NCBI RefSeq assembly: GCF_029504395.1
Contig: NZ_JAQFIF010000005.1
Coordinates: 124,001-188,000 of the forward strand
Direction of reading: 5' to 3'
DNA length: 64,000 bases
DNA from: Arthrobacter sp. ES3-54
Lineage (GTDB): Bacteria; Actinomycetota; Actinomycetes; Actinomycetales; Micrococcaceae
The position numbers were made by a program, and so were the translations under genes. Below are positions 1-9,018 of the stretch, piece after piece. The notes below the pieces were generated by a model. It saw only the letters and a list, made by a program, of their open reading frames with translations, did not search any database and was not told the DNA's origin. The stretch's first letter is position 1. Each line of letters starts with the position of its first letter.

Positions 1-265
1 TGATGATCTCGGGATGGTAGCCCGTCACGGAAGCCGCGCGGGCGGCGTCGTCGATCATGTCCCGGAGGGCGGAGGCCTCCCCTGAGGCGACCCCGACGGC
101 CCAGGCCCGGGTGTGCACGGCCTGCCGGGCCAGGAGTTCGAGGTTGCCGCCGCCGGCGCTGAGCGCCACGACCTCGAAAAGGTGCGGGGCGCCGTCGACG
201 ACGTCAATCGCTTGTGTGCCGATGGAACCGGTGGACCCGAGGAGGACGATTTTGCGCGGCTGCAT
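1..265 (-). CDS. dxr: 1-deoxy-D-xylulose 5-phosphate reductoisomerase, N-terminal part
   Basis: Partial gene: the first 88 residues are present and the rest lies beyond the left edge. Dxr (IspC) converts DXP to methylerythritol 4-phosphate with NADPH in the cytoplasmic MEP isoprenoid pathway. What is seen: from the ATG at 265 the product begins with a beta strand followed by GSTGSIG (residues 10-16), the NADPH-binding loop typical of Dxr, then a Rossmann-like pattern with an ALSAGGN segment. It is divergent from the lipase-maturation-factor-like gene, with 89 bp between the starts. Dxr usually lies near cdsA/frr; here that block is 28 kb away. Family identity rests on the N-terminal motif only, but it is distinctive. 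Confidence 0.9.
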   Translation of the reverse strand, partial: MQPRKIVLLGSTGSIGTQAIDVVDGAPHLFEVVALSAGGGNLELLARQAVHTRAWAVGVASGEASALRDMIDDAARAASVTGYHPEII

Positions 266-354
266 GCTTCAAGTATCCCGCACCGATGTCCGGCCCGTTT
301 CCTTCCGCCGGTGGGTCGCCGCCACTCGTTGACGCAGCAGGGCGGAGGCGTAAC

Positions 355-1836
355 GTGGAAAACGTGGAGTGGACCGCGTGGTTCGACGCGCCGGAGTACG
401 AGTTCGCCCGGCAGGTGCTGCAGCGCACCACCGCCACCCTCTACTTCGTGGCGTTCCTCTCCTCGCTCAACCAGTTCCCGGCCCTCCTCGGCGAGCGCGG
501 CCTGCTGCCGGTGCCGGAGTATCTCGAAGGCTTCAACCGCCTGGGCCGGCCCAGCCTGTTCCGCTGGCGCTACTCGGACCGGATGCTGCGGACGGTCTGC
601 TGGAGCGGCATGGCCATCGCCGCCACACTCATCGCCGGGCTGCCCCAGCTCGGGCCGCCCTGGGTTCCGCTCATCGCGTTCCTGGCCCTGTGGCTGTTGT
701 ACATGTCGATCGTGAACGTGGGGCAGACGTTTTATGGCTTCGGCTGGGAGATGCTCCTGCTGGAGGCCGGGTTCACGGTGGCGTTCCTTGGCTCGGACCA
801 GACTCCCCCGCCCAGGCCCATCCTGATCCTGCTGGTCTGGCTGGTGTTCCGGCTGGAGTTCGGCGCCGGCCTGATCAAGATCCGGGGCGGACAGGAGTGG
901 CGGGACCTGACGGCCTTGTACTACCACCATGAGACCCAGCCCATGCCGGGGCCGCTGAGCCGGCAGGCCCATCTGCTCCCCAAGGCCTGGCACCGGCTGG
1001 AGGTCCTGGGCAACCACTTCGCCCAACTGGTGGTGCCGTTCTTCCTCTTTGCCCCGCAGCCCCTGGCCAGCGCCGCCGCCGGGATCATCATCTTCACCCA
1101 GCTGTGGCTGGTGGCGAGTGGAAATTTCGCCTGGCTTAACTGGATGGCGATCATCCTGGCCTTCGCGGCGGTCACCGAGCCCGTGGCGCACGCCGTGCTT
1201 CCGGCAATCCCGCTCGACTGGCACGCCGCGTCCGCGTCCGCAGGGGCCGGGGCCGGCAGCCAGGCGCCGGTCCCGTGGCTGGTGGTGGTCCTGGTCGCCA
1301 CCGTGCTGCTCGCGGTGCTCAGCTACCGGCCCATCGAGAATCTCTTTTCCCACCATCAGCTGATGAACGCTTCTTTCAACCGCTGGCAGCTGGTGAACAC
1401 CTACGGTGCGTTCGGCACGGTCACGAAGCGGCGGATCGAGATCGTGGTGGAGGGGACCCTGGACGCGGAACCCGGGGAGGACGCGGACTGGCGGGAGTAT
1501 GGGTTCAAGGGCAAGCCGGGAGACGTCCGGCGCATCCCGCGCCAGTTCGCCCCGTACCACCTGCGGCTTGACTGGCTGATGTGGTTCCTGCCGCTGCGTA
1601 CCGTGCACGAGGAGTGGTTCTACGCGTTCCTGGCCAAGCTGCTGGCCGCGGACCGGCCCACGCTGCGGCTGCTGCGCCATGACCCGTTCGACGGCGAACG
1701 GCCCCACTGGGTGCGTGCCAGCAGCTACCTCTACCGCTTCTCCACCCGGGCCGAGTTCCGTGCGACGGGCCAGCGCTGGATCCGGACGCCGCTGTATGTC
1801 GCCATCCCGCCTTCGCGCCTGCCGCCGGGGGCTTGA
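355..1836 (+). CDS. lipase maturation factor (LMF) family membrane protein
   Basis: A 493-residue polytopic membrane protein. Seen: an N-terminal WFDAPEYEFAR stretch, hydrophobic segments spread over the first two thirds, a conserved FRLEFGAGLIKIRGG block, and a soluble, Arg/Trp-rich C-terminal part with WLMWFLPL. These match the LMF1/LMF2 family. In animals LMF1 helps lipoprotein lipase fold in the ER; the role of bacterial members is not established, so no function is assigned. GTG at 355 is chosen because GGAGG at 344-348 sits six bases upstream; in-frame codons further upstream lack such a site and overlap dxr. It is followed by a bidirectional hairpin shared with the convergent tctA. Confidence 0.8.
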   Translation: MENVEWTAWFDAPEYEFARQVLQRTTATLYFVAFLSSLNQFPALLGERGLLPVPEYLEGFNRLGRPSLFRWRYSDRMLRTVCWSGMAIAATLIAGLPQLGPPWVPLIAFLALWLLYMSIVNVGQTFYGFGWEMLLLEAGFTVAFLGSDQTPPPRPILILLVWLVFRLEFGAGLIKIRGGQEWRDLTALYYHHETQPMPGPLSRQAHLLPKAWHRLEVLGNHFAQLVVPFFLFAPQPLASAAAGIIIFTQLWLVASGNFAWLNWMAIILAFAAVTEPVAHAVLPAIPLDWHAASASAGAGAGSQAPVPWLVVVLVATVLLAVLSYRPIENLFSHHQLMNASFNRWQLVNTYGAFGTVTKRRIEIVVEGTLDAEPGEDADWREYGFKGKPGDVRRIPRQFAPYHLRLDWLMWFLPLRTVHEEWFYAFLAKLLAADRPTLRLLRHDPFDGERPHWVRASSYLYRFSTRAEFRATGQRWIRTPLYVAIPPSRLPPGA

Positions 1837-1897
1837 CGCCGCGTCCCGGGCGGGCCGGCCCCAGCGCCAGCCGGTGCGTTCTCGCGCGGCCGTAGGA

Positions 1898-1938
1898 CGC
1901 AGATGGCCGGAATGGGGTCACCATTCCGGCCGTCTGCG
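1898..1938. terminator. bidirectional terminator hairpin between the LMF gene and tctA
   Basis: A perfect 11-bp stem (GGCCGGAATGG at 1905-1915 with its complement at 1921-1931) around a five-base loop, extended outward by six more pairs (CGCAGA/TCTGCG) after one T/G position. It lies between two convergent genes. There is no clear T-run on either side, so factor-independent function is an inference from shape and position. Confidence 0.6.
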
Positions 1939-1958
1939 GCAATCGGGCAAGCCCGCGC

Positions 1959-3491
1959 CTAGACGGACACCTTGTCCCGGGCCGGCGCGGCCTCCACCGC
2001 TGCCTGACGGCGGCGCAGCCACCACGAGGCAACGAAGATCAGCGCCATGGAGACGTACACCACCAACGCGAACGGCGAGGAGAACAGTGCCGTGGGGTCG
2101 TTCTGCGAGAGCTGCAGCGAGCGCCGCAACTGCACCTCGAACATCGGTCCCAGGATCATCGCCACCACCATGGGCGCCACCGGGTACCCGTAGCGGCGCA
2201 TGAAATAGCCCAGGATGCCCACCACCAGCAGGATGCCGACGTCGCTCGGCGAGAAATTCACCGAGAAGGCGCCCAGGGCGGCGAAGACCAGGATGCCCGC
2301 GTAAAGGTAGGGACGCGGGATCTGCAGGATCTTCACCCACAGGCCCACCAGCGGCAGGTTCAGCACCAGCAGCATGAGGTTGCCGACATACAGCGACGCG
2401 ATCAGGGTCCAGACAAGCGCCCCCTGGTTTTCGAACAGGAGCGGGCCGGGCTGGATCTGGTAGCGCTGGAACGCCGTGAGCATCATGGCCGCAGTCGCCG
2501 TCGTCGGGATGCCGAGGGTCAGCAACGGCACCAGGACACCGGCGGCCGCGGCGTTGTTGGCCGCTTCCGGTCCCGCGACGCCTTCGATCGCGCCCTTGCC
2601 GAACTGGGCCTTGTTGGCGCCCTTGGCCAGCTTCCGCTCGGCCGCGTAGGACAGGAACGTGGAGACGTCCGCGCCGCCTGCCGGGACGGTGCCGATCGGG
2701 AACCCGATGAAGGTTCCGCGCAGCCACGGCTTCCAGGACCGCTTCCAGTCCTCCTTGGACAGCCAGGCGTTCTTGCCCTTGCTGACCGGGATGAGCTCCA
2801 CGGGGCCGTGCCGCAGCTTGGAAGCGACGTAAAGCGCCTCGCCGAGCGCAAAGAGGCCCACGGCGACGAGGACCATGTCGATGCCGTCCACCAAGGTGGG
2901 GTTGTCGAACGTGAAGCGCTGCTGGGCCGTGCTGTCATCGATGCCGATCAGGCCGATGAACAGCCCGAGGGCGAGGGAGGCCAGACCGCGCAGGACGGAG
3001 GCGCCCAACAGCGCCCCGACGGTCAGGAACGCCACCACCATGAGGGCCACGTAGTCCACGGGGCCGAGGCCGACGGCGAAATCGGCCACGACGGGCGCCA
3101 AAAAGGTCAGCAAGACCGTGGCGATGGTCCCGGCGATGAAGGATCCGATCGCCGCCGTCGCCAGGGCCGCCGCTCCCCTGCCGGCCTTGGCCATCTTGTT
3201 TCCTTCGAGCGCCGTGACGATCGAGGAGGACTCGCCCGGCGTGTTCAGCAGGATGGAGGTGGTGGAACCGCCGTACATGCCGCCGTAGTAGATCCCGGCG
3301 AACACGATCAGCGCCGCCGCAGGGTCCAGGGCGTAGGTGATGGGCATGAGCAGGGCCACGGTCATGGCCGGGCCAATGCCGGGGAGCACGCCGACGGCGG
3401 TGCCGACGAAGACCCCGCCCAGGGCGTAGAGCAGGTAGACCGGTTGCAGCGCGGTGCTGAATCCTTCGAGCAGGAGCATGAAGCTATCCAT
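1959..3491 (-). CDS. tctA: tripartite tricarboxylate transporter, large permease subunit TctA
   Basis: A 510-residue permease with about 12 hydrophobic segments, the channel component of a TTT-family carboxylate importer. Characteristic blocks are visible: GVLPGIGP near residue 36, then [20 protein letters not shown] near residues 68-87, and the second repeat [17 protein letters not shown]. The internal repeat and length fit TctA. Its ATG overlaps the last eight bases of tctB, so the two are translationally coupled; the gene order C-B-A is usual for this system. The substrate (citrate, tartrate or another carboxylate) cannot be read from sequence. The linked CitA/CitB-type regulators favour a di- or tricarboxylate. 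Confidence 0.93.
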   Translation of the reverse strand: MDSFMLLLEGFSTALQPVYLLYALGGVFVGTAVGVLPGIGPAMTVALLMPITYALDPAAALIVFAGIYYGGMYGGSTTSILLNTPGESSSIVTALEGNKMAKAGRGAAALATAAIGSFIAGTIATVLLTFLAPVVADFAVGLGPVDYVALMVVAFLTVGALLGASVLRGLASLALGLFIGLIGIDDSTAQQRFTFDNPTLVDGIDMVLVAVGLFALGEALYVASKLRHGPVELIPVSKGKNAWLSKEDWKRSWKPWLRGTFIGFPIGTVPAGGADVSTFLSYAAERKLAKGANKAQFGKGAIEGVAGPEAANNAAAAGVLVPLLTLGIPTTATAAMMLTAFQRYQIQPGPLLFENQGALVWTLIASLYVGNLMLLVLNLPLVGLWVKILQIPRPYLYAGILVFAALGAFSVNFSPSDVGILLVVGILGYFMRRYGYPVAPMVVAMILGPMFEVQLRRSLQLSQNDPTALFSSPFALVVYVSMALIFVASWWLRRRQAAVEAAPARDKVSV

Positions 3492-4005
3492 GGAAGAAGG
3501 GCACCCCCTCGAACAGCGGCCCCGGCGGCAGGGAGACGCCCAGCAGCCCGCCGAAGACGTACTGCAGGACCAGCGCCAGGATCACGGACACGGTGATCGC
3601 TTTCCACAGGGGTTTGGCGTCCAGGGACCAGGCGGCACCACTGAAGAGCACGGCCGCGGCCACCGGCCAGCCGGCCGGCTCGATCAGGAAGATGTGCAGC
3701 ACCACGAAGCCCACCAGTTTGGCGAGGGCCACCCAGTCGGTCTTGGCGGTCACGTCCAGGTCTTCGCTGTCCTCGGCCTGACCGACCTTGCCGCGGAGGA
3801 CCTGCAGGACTACCCCGGCGCCGCACAGCACCAGCATCCCGCACACGATGTAGGGGAAGGCGCGGGGGCCGATGCCGGTCTCCGACGGCGGGATCGGAAT
3901 GGATCCCGCCGTCGCCAGGCCCGCGACGCCCACGCTGACGAACACGAGGGCGAACAGGATCTCCCCCGTCGGCCGTTTGGCGGGCGTTGTTGCGAGAGAA
4001 GACAT
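3484..4005 (-). CDS. tctB: tripartite tricarboxylate transporter, small membrane subunit TctB
   Basis: A 173-residue protein with about four membrane segments, the small and poorly conserved subunit of the TTT transporter. Evidence: position between tctC and tctA, length, an N-terminal TM followed by [13 protein letters not shown] (the short conserved TctB block), and a C-terminal pair of hydrophobic helices. The ATG at 4005 lies two bases after the tctC stop; the much longer open frame in the same phase runs through tctC out of frame and is not used. It overlaps tctA by eight bases. Confidence 0.88.
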   Translation of the reverse strand: MSSLATTPAKRPTGEILFALVFVSVGVAGLATAGSIPIPPSETGIGPRAFPYIVCGMLVLCGAGVVLQVLRGKVGQAEDSEDLDVTAKTDWVALAKLVGFVVLHIFLIEPAGWPVAAAVLFSGAAWSLDAKPLWKAITVSVILALVLQYVFGGLLGVSLPPGPLFEGVPFFHG

Positions 4006-4007
4006 TC

Positions 4008-5039
4008 TTACTTGACCAGGCCGATCTGGGTCAGCGTGGTCTTGACCTTGGCGATGTCCTCGGTCAGGAAGGACTTGAAGCCGTCGCCGGCCAGGAAGGC
4101 GTCGTCCCAGTTGTTCTTGGACAGCGTGGACTTCCAGGCCTCGGACGCGTGCAGCTTGGTGACGACCTCGGTCAGCTTCGCGCGCTGGGCGTCGTCGATG
4201 GAGCCGGGGGCCACCACGCCCCGCCAGTTGGTCAGCACGACGTCGATCCCCTGGTCCTTGAGCGGCTTGACGCCGGGAAGCGCCGGGGCCTCGGCCTTTC
4301 CGGAGACGGCGAGCGCCCGGACCTTGCCGGCCTTGACCTGTTCGGCGTACTCGCCCACGCCGGAGATGCCGGCCTGGACCTTGTTGCCGAGCAGCGCCGC
4401 GATGGATTCGCCGCCGCCGGAGTAGCCGATGTAGTTCAGCTTGTCCGCCTCCACCCCCTGGGATTTCAGGATCTGCCCGGCCAGGATGTGGTCCGCGCCG
4501 CCGGCCGAGCCACCGGTGATGGCCACGCCCTTGCCGTTGGCCTTGATGTCCGCCACGAGGTCGGCGACGGACTGGTACTTCGACTCCGCCGGCACCACGA
4601 GGACCAGCGGCTCTTCGGTGAGCCGCGCGATCGGGGTGGTGTCTTCGAGCCGGGTCTTGGCGCCGTTGGTCTCGACTGCGCCCACCATGACGTAGCCCAT
4701 CACCATGAGGGTGTTGACGTCCTTCTCGGTGGCCAGCTTGGCAAGGCCGTTTGTCCCGCCGCCGCCGCCGATGTTGGTGACCTGGGCGGAGGAGACGAGC
4801 TTGTTGGACTGCAGGTCCTGTTGCATGGCGCGCCCGGTCTGGTCCCAGCCGCCGCCCGGGTTGGCCGGGACGATGATGCTGAGCTTCTTGATCGAGTCGG
4901 CGCCCGCGGACGAGCCGGCAGCCGTGCCGGTTCCGCTTCCTGCGCAGGCGGACATGGCCAGGACGACTCCGGCGGCTCCGGCGATGAGGGCGGCTCGGCG
5001 GGTATGAGAGGGCCGCGTGAATGGGGACTGGGCAGACAT
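4008..5039 (-). CDS. tctC: tripartite tricarboxylate transporter substrate-binding lipoprotein TctC
   Basis: A 343-residue extracytoplasmic solute receptor. Seen: N-terminal arginines (THTRR-like, residues 13-15), a hydrophobic core, then a lipobox-like MSAC with Cys32 as probable lipidation site; PANPGGGWDQTGRAMQ near residues 52-67, the classic Bug/TctC ligand-loop motif; and NIGGGGGTNG shortly after. The ATG at 5039 follows AAGGAG by a few bases; upstream in-frame codons lack a ribosome site and would destroy the signal peptide. First gene of tctCBA, divergent from the sensor kinase. It binds a carboxylate outside the cell and delivers it to TctAB. Confidence 0.93.
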   Translation of the reverse strand: MSAQSPFTRPSHTRRAALIAGAAGVVLAMSACAGSGTGTAAGSSAGADSIKKLSIIVPANPGGGWDQTGRAMQQDLQSNKLVSSAQVTNIGGGGGTNGLAKLATEKDVNTLMVMGYVMVGAVETNGAKTRLEDTTPIARLTEEPLVLVVPAESKYQSVADLVADIKANGKGVAITGGSAGGADHILAGQILKSQGVEADKLNYIGYSGGGESIAALLGNKVQAGISGVGEYAEQVKAGKVRALAVSGKAEAPALPGVKPLKDQGIDVVLTNWRGVVAPGSIDDAQRAKLTEVVTKLHASEAWKSTLSKNNWDDAFLAGDGFKSFLTEDIAKVKTTLTQIGLVK

Positions 5040-5059
5040 GGTTTCTCCTTGAGCGAATG

Positions 5060-5071
5060 TGATGCACATCA
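5060..5071. promoter_or_regulatory. inverted repeat upstream of tctC, candidate operator
   Basis: TGATG-CA-CATCA, a perfect 5-2-5 inverted repeat 20-32 bases upstream of the tctC ATG. It overlaps a degraded TGTGA-N6-TCATT (5058-5073). It could be bound by the divergently encoded CitB-type regulator or by a CRP-like protein; nothing in the sequence decides between these. Confidence 0.35.
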
Positions 5072-5205
5072 TTGGAATCACGTCACTGACCCTAGGAGCG
5101 CCCGGCGCAGGGCAACAGAATTTGGCCTTAGAGGTAGTAGTGGTCATATTGGTCACGGCCACCGCCGTCTTATTGGCGGCCGGGCGGCGTTCCCGATGCG
5201 AAACT

Positions 5206-5221
5206 TGTGACATGTTTCACA
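5206..5221. promoter_or_regulatory. CRP/GlxR-type binding site TGTGA-N6-TCACA
   Basis: TGTGA at 5206-5210 and TCACA at 5217-5221 separated by six bases: an exact match to the CRP/GlxR consensus. It overlaps the ATG (5212) of the sensor kinase and lies 167 bp upstream of the tctC start. At this place a bound protein would be expected to block the kinase gene or act at a distance on tctCBA; that is inference. Confidence 0.55.
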
Positions 5222-6807
5222 GGATTCCCCTACGGTTCCAGCTGGTCGCATTGCAGCTGGGCATCGTGCTGGCTGTCCTCACGGCGGTGGGGGCCGTGAC
5301 CATCCGGATGCAGGAACAACAGCTCCGGGACGCGTACAAGGGCCGCCTGATCGGCGTGGCCGAAAGTGTTGCCCAGCTGCCCTCCGTCATCAACGCGTTC
5401 GGAACGCCATCGCCGGCCCAGACCATCCAGCCGATCGCGGAAGTCATCCGGCAGGCATCCAATGTCACCTATGTGGTGGTGACAGACCGGCATGGCGTCC
5501 GGCAGTCGCACCCCAATCCGGCGGAAATCGGGCGGCCGGTCTCCACCGATCCCTCCGTGCCCCTGTCCGGCGAGATTTACGTGGGCACCCAGACGGGCAC
5601 GCTGGGTGAGTCCTGGCGGGTGAAGGTTCCCATCTTCGATGCGGCCGGCGTGGTGATCGGCTCCGCATCCGTGGGGGTGCTGGAGAGCACCCTGGCCGCC
5701 GACCTCCACGAGGACATGCCGCAGCTGTTCGGCTGGCTGCTCGGGGCGGCGCTGCTGAGTTCCCTGGGCGCGATGTACGTCTCGAAACTGGTCTGGCGGC
5801 GGATCTACAAGCTTGAGCCCGAGGACATCGCGGCCCTGCTGGAAACCCGCGACGCCATGCTCCACGGCCTGGGCGAAGGGCTCGTGGCGGTGGATGCCGA
5901 CGGCAGGATCGCGCTGGTCAATGACGAGGCACGCCGCCTCCTCGCCCTGGCAGGGGACATCACCGGGACGCCCGCCGCGGCGAGCCTGGAACCGGCGGTC
6001 CTCCGCCTGCTCTCGGCCGGGTCCGCCACGGAGGAACTGGTGCTCTCGGGCGAGCGGATCCTGCTGGGCAAGGTCAATGCGGCCACGGTCGACGGTCGCG
6101 AAGTCGGCAAGGTGCTGATCCTGCGGGACCGCACGGAACTTCACACCGTCCTGCGGGACCGCGACGGCGCCGTGGACGTGACGCAGGCCCTCCGCGCCCA
6201 GGCGCACGAATTCGCCAACAAACTGCACGTCATTTCCGGGCTGCTGGAGCTCGGAAAGCAGGACAAGGCCATCGAATACCTGGGGCGCAGCCACAACGAC
6301 GCCGTCTTCGCGAACCGGCCGGTCGCGCCCGGAATCACCGATCACGGGGTCCAGGCCCTGCTGATCGCCAAGTCCACGGTCTGCGCCGAGCGCGGCATTG
6401 AGATCATCGTCAGCCCGGATTCGCTGTGCTCCGCCGATGCCTCGGGCGACGTCATCACGGTCCTGGGCAACCTGATCGACAACGCTGTGGACGCTGCGGG
6501 CTATGACAGCACTGTGGCCATCCGGCTGGACGAGAGCGCCGACGGCGGGCGGACCATCGTGGTGGAGGATGACGGGCCCGGCGTCCCGGTGGCGGAACGC
6601 GCTAAAGTGTTCGAGCCCGGCGTGAGCAGCAAGGAGGCCGAGGGAATCAACAGCCGCGGGTTTGGGCTGGCCCTGGTCCAGCGGGTTGCCCGCCGGCGCG
6701 GAGGCCGCGCGGCGGTCTCCTCATCGGCATTGGGCGGAGCCTGCTTCTCGGTAGTGCTCAAGTCGGCAGTGCTCAAGACAAAAGAGGCGGAACTACAAAA
6801 GCAATGA
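5212..6807 (+). CDS. CitA/DcuS-family sensor histidine kinase
   Basis: A 531-residue membrane kinase. Domain order: TM near residues 10-30, an extracytoplasmic sensor (PDC/sCache type, about 35-165), a second TM near 170-190, a PAS-like region (GLGEGLVAVDADGRI near 220), a phosphoacceptor helix with QAHEFANKLHVISGLLELG (His near 335), and an HATPase domain with an N box (LGNLIDNAVDA), G1 (VEDDGPGVP) and G2 (SRGFGLALV). The HEFxNKLHVISGLL form is typical of carboxylate sensors CitA/DcuS/DpiB. The partner regulator overlaps its stop (ATGA). It probably senses the tct substrate outside the cell. The start ATG 5212 is the last Met before the TM; it has no clear Shine-Dalgarno sequence and overlaps a CRP-type site. 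Confidence 0.9.
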   Translation: MFHRIPLRFQLVALQLGIVLAVLTAVGAVTIRMQEQQLRDAYKGRLIGVAESVAQLPSVINAFGTPSPAQTIQPIAEVIRQASNVTYVVVTDRHGVRQSHPNPAEIGRPVSTDPSVPLSGEIYVGTQTGTLGESWRVKVPIFDAAGVVIGSASVGVLESTLAADLHEDMPQLFGWLLGAALLSSLGAMYVSKLVWRRIYKLEPEDIAALLETRDAMLHGLGEGLVAVDADGRIALVNDEARRLLALAGDITGTPAAASLEPAVLRLLSAGSATEELVLSGERILLGKVNAATVDGREVGKVLILRDRTELHTVLRDRDGAVDVTQALRAQAHEFANKLHVISGLLELGKQDKAIEYLGRSHNDAVFANRPVAPGITDHGVQALLIAKSTVCAERGIEIIVSPDSLCSADASGDVITVLGNLIDNAVDAAGYDSTVAIRLDESADGGRTIVVEDDGPGVPVAERAKVFEPGVSSKEAEGINSRGFGLALVQRVARRRGGRAAVSSSALGGACFSVVLKSAVLKTKEAELQKQ

Positions 6808-7541
6808 GCGCCATACGCACCCTCATCATTGACGATGACGTAGCAGTGGCCGGGATCCATCACGGGTTCCTGCTGGCACGCGGCGGATTCGACGTCGTGG
6901 CCATGGCCCACACCGGGCAGCAGGGCCTCGATCTGGCCGCGGAGCTGGGGCCGGAACTGGTGTTGCTGGACATTCACCTGCCGGACATGTCCGGCCTGGA
7001 CGTCCTGCAGCGGCTGCGCGGGCGCCGCCGGCCGGTGGATGTCCTGGTGATAACCGCCTCCCGGGAAATTGACACGGTCCGGGGTGCGATGGCCGGCGGG
7101 GTGCTGCACTACCTGGTCAAGCCCTTCTCCTCGCAGGCCTTGATCGAACGGCTGGACGAGTACGTCATGCTGCGGGAGGAACTGGCCGCCGGCGCGGCCG
7201 GACCGCTGGACCAGGCAAGCATCGACCGCCTGGTGGCTCCCTCGCGCCGGTCCGCGGCGGCGGAAACCGCGGCGGGACACTCTGTCCAGCCGGAACCTCC
7301 GGGCAAGCCTGTCCTGCGGCTGCCCAAGGGACTCTCCCGGCCCACCCTGGACGCGGTCATCGAGGCGCTGAAAGCCAGCCCGGAGGACGTCTCCGCTGCC
7401 GGCTTGGCTCTGCAACTGGGCCTGTCCCGGGTCAGTGCCCGCCGTTACCTCGAGTACCTCGTGATTCATGGCCATGCCCGGCTGACGCCCCGCTACGGGG
7501 CGGCGGGCCGGCCGGAGAACCGCTACCTCTGGCGCCGCTGA
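6804..7541 (+). CDS. CitB/DcuR-family response regulator
   Basis: A 245-residue response regulator. The receiver domain (1-120) has acidic residues in LIIDDD (8-13), the phosphoacceptor Asp in LLDIHLPDMSG (about 57) and the conserved Lys in YLVKPF (about 107). The C-terminal third has a winged-helix pattern (SAAGLALQLGLSRVSARRYLEYL) as in CitB/DcuR. It overlaps the kinase by four bases (ATGA), so the pair is co-translated. Its likely target is the divergent tctCBA promoter, by analogy with citrate and tartrate systems in which such pairs control adjacent TTT transporters. Confidence 0.9.
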   Translation: MSAIRTLIIDDDVAVAGIHHGFLLARGGFDVVAMAHTGQQGLDLAAELGPELVLLDIHLPDMSGLDVLQRLRGRRRPVDVLVITASREIDTVRGAMAGGVLHYLVKPFSSQALIERLDEYVMLREELAAGAAGPLDQASIDRLVAPSRRSAAAETAAGHSVQPEPPGKPVLRLPKGLSRPTLDAVIEALKASPEDVSAAGLALQLGLSRVSARRYLEYLVIHGHARLTPRYGAAGRPENRYLWRR

Positions 7542-7572
7542 GGCCGCGCCGGTCAGCACCGGCGTCTAGGGC

Positions 7573-7632
7573 CCGACATCCAGAATCGACGTCGAGAACC
7601 GACGTCGAGAATCCGCGTTTAGGACCCGACGT
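7573..7632. repeat. degenerate short tandem repeats at the 3' end of the citE-like gene
   Basis: Three neighbouring copies of a 13-base unit (CGACGTCGAGAAY and variants), flanked by two related segments (CTAGGGCCCGACAT and TTAGGACCCGACGT), the second of which contains the citE stop codon. It fills the 77-bp space between two convergent genes; no hairpin terminator was seen there. Confidence 0.6.
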
Positions 7633-8461
7633 GGCCCGCACGGCGCAGCGTGGACGCGGCGTGCTTGAGGATAGGTCCGTCGATCATCTTGCCCTTGAAC
7701 TGGAACACACCCGTCCCTGCGGCGGAGGCGGCGTCGAGCAGCTCGACCGCGGCTGAGACGTCGGCCTCGGTCGGAGCGTAGGCTTCGCGGACCACGGCCA
7801 CCTGGTCCGGGTGGATGCAGGCCTTGGACGCGAATCCGGACGCCACGGCGTCACGGGACTCGAGGGCCAGCCCGGCCAGGTCCGGGATGTTGACGTAGAC
7901 GGCGTCGATCGCTTCCTTGCCGAAGGCGCCGGCGGCCAGCAGCACGCTGGAGCGGGCGTGCAGCGCGACGGCCCGGTAGCCCCCGCTTTCCGTCCTGCTG
8001 GAGGTTCCGCCGAGTGACGCCAGCAGGTCCTCCGCACCCCACATCAGGGCCACCACATTGGGCTCGGCGGCGATGGCGGGGGCGTTGAGGACGCCCGCGG
8101 CCGTCTCGCAGAGGGCAATCACGCTGTAGCCCTCGAGCTCCTTCAGCTGTGCTGCGCTTTCCGCCTTGGCCAGCATGATGTGCCGGTAGGGCGTGTGTTT
8201 GAGGCAGTGCAGGTCCTTCTCGAACTCGTCCGTGCCGGCCGGGTTGACCCGGATGATGGTGCGGCTCGGATCCAGTTCCGGGACGTCGCCGGTGGCGCCG
8301 AGTTGGGCGAGGATGGCGCCGCGGGCCCGCTGCTTGTCGGCGGGAGCGACGGCGTCCTCGAGGTCCACGATCACAGTATCGGAGCGCTCGGCGGCTTTCT
8401 GGTACCGCTCGGGGCGGTCGGCGGGGCAGAACAGCAGGGCAGGACCCATCAGGAAACTCAT
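7619..8461 (-). CDS. citE: CitE-like HpcH/HpaI-fold CoA-ester lyase, probable (R)-HMG-CoA lyase
   Basis: A 280-residue TIM-barrel lyase. Seen: LFCPADRPERYQKA near the N-terminus, VIVDLEDAVAP (Mg-binding acidic pair, about 30-40), a conserved Arg in IIRVNPAGT, and a C-terminal CIHPDQV block, all typical of the CitE/HpcH family. In M. tuberculosis the equivalent gene Rv2498c, in the same gene set, has been reported as a stereospecific (R)-3-hydroxy-3-methylglutaryl-CoA lyase of leucine breakdown; that role is inferred here from context. No classical HMG-CoA lyase gene occurs in this operon. Start: ATG 8461 overlaps the maoC stop (ATGA); an internal Met at 8449 is the alternative. Last gene of the operon. 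Confidence 0.82.
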   Translation of the reverse strand: MSFLMGPALLFCPADRPERYQKAAERSDTVIVDLEDAVAPADKQRARGAILAQLGATGDVPELDPSRTIIRVNPAGTDEFEKDLHCLKHTPYRHIMLAKAESAAQLKELEGYSVIALCETAAGVLNAPAIAAEPNVVALMWGAEDLLASLGGTSSRTESGGYRAVALHARSSVLLAAGAFGKEAIDAVYVNIPDLAGLALESRDAVASGFASKACIHPDQVAVVREAYAPTEADVSAAVELLDAASAAGTGVFQFKGKMIDGPILKHAASTLRRAGHVGS

Positions 8462-9018
8462 GTCTCTATTGTCCCCTTTTGCGCGGCTTCCAGCTCGGCC
8501 GCTGCGTGGGCCCCGAGTGTCCACATCAGGCAGCTGCGGGCGGCGAGCGCCACCACGTCCCCGTGCTGGTTCCGCCCGGTGTGCTGCATGGTCACGATGC
8601 CCTGGCCGGGGCGGGACGCGGACAGCCGTTTCCCGGTGACCATTGTCTCCGTGTACAGGGTGTCCCCGTGGTACAGCGGGTGCGGAAAGGACACATCCGT
8701 CAGGCCCAGCTGGGCGATGATGGTGCCCTGGGTCAGTTGCGGCACGGACTGGCCCACCACGGTGGCCAGGGTGAACATCGAGTTCACCAGCCGCTGGCCG
8801 AAGGGCTGCCCGGCGCTCCAGGCCGCGTCGAGGTGCAGGGCCTGGGTGTTCATGGTCATGGTGGTGAACAAGACGTTGTCCGTCTCCGTGACGGTCCGGC
8901 CCGGCCGGTGGGCGTAGACCACGCCCTCCTCCAGCTCATCGAAATAGAGGCCTCGCTGTTCGATCACCCGGGGGGTGCCGGCAGCGGGGCTTGGGGCGGA
9001 TCGGTCTGCGTCACTCAT
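8458..9018 (-). CDS. MaoC-family hydratase, probable methylglutaconyl-CoA hydratase
   Basis: A 186-residue single hot-dog-fold protein of the MaoC dehydratase family. Visible: [11 protein letters not shown] near residue 25, [21 protein letters not shown] (MaoC-type dehydratase segment with Asn and His), [13 protein letters not shown] and [14 protein letters not shown]. It overlaps both neighbours by ATGA. In the matching mycobacterial locus this gene is Rv2499c. The leucine pathway needs a hydratase between methylcrotonyl-CoA carboxylase and HMG-CoA lyase, and no crotonase-type gene is present, so this protein is the best candidate. A mesaconyl- or itaconyl-CoA hydratase role would also fit fold and neighbours. 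Confidence 0.8.
   Translation of the reverse strand: MSDADRSAPSPAAGTPRVIEQRGLYFDELEEGVVYAHRPGRTVTETDNVLFTTMTMNTQALHLDAAWSAGQPFGQRLVNSMFTLATVVGQSVPQLTQGTIIAQLGLTDVSFPHPLYHGDTLYTETMVTGKRLSASRPGQGIVTMQHTGRNQHGDVVALAARSCLMWTLGAHAAAELEAAQKGTIET

Noticed and set aside
55..1707. 550-codon antisense frame under the LMF gene
   Set aside because: Composition (Gln/Arg/Gly/His-rich, no domain) is that of a shadow frame in high-GC DNA; the plus-strand gene has TM helices and family motifs.
3484..5067. 527-codon frame as one long tctB-containing protein
   Set aside because: Its first two thirds run through tctC out of frame; TctB family similarity begins only at the Met at 4005.
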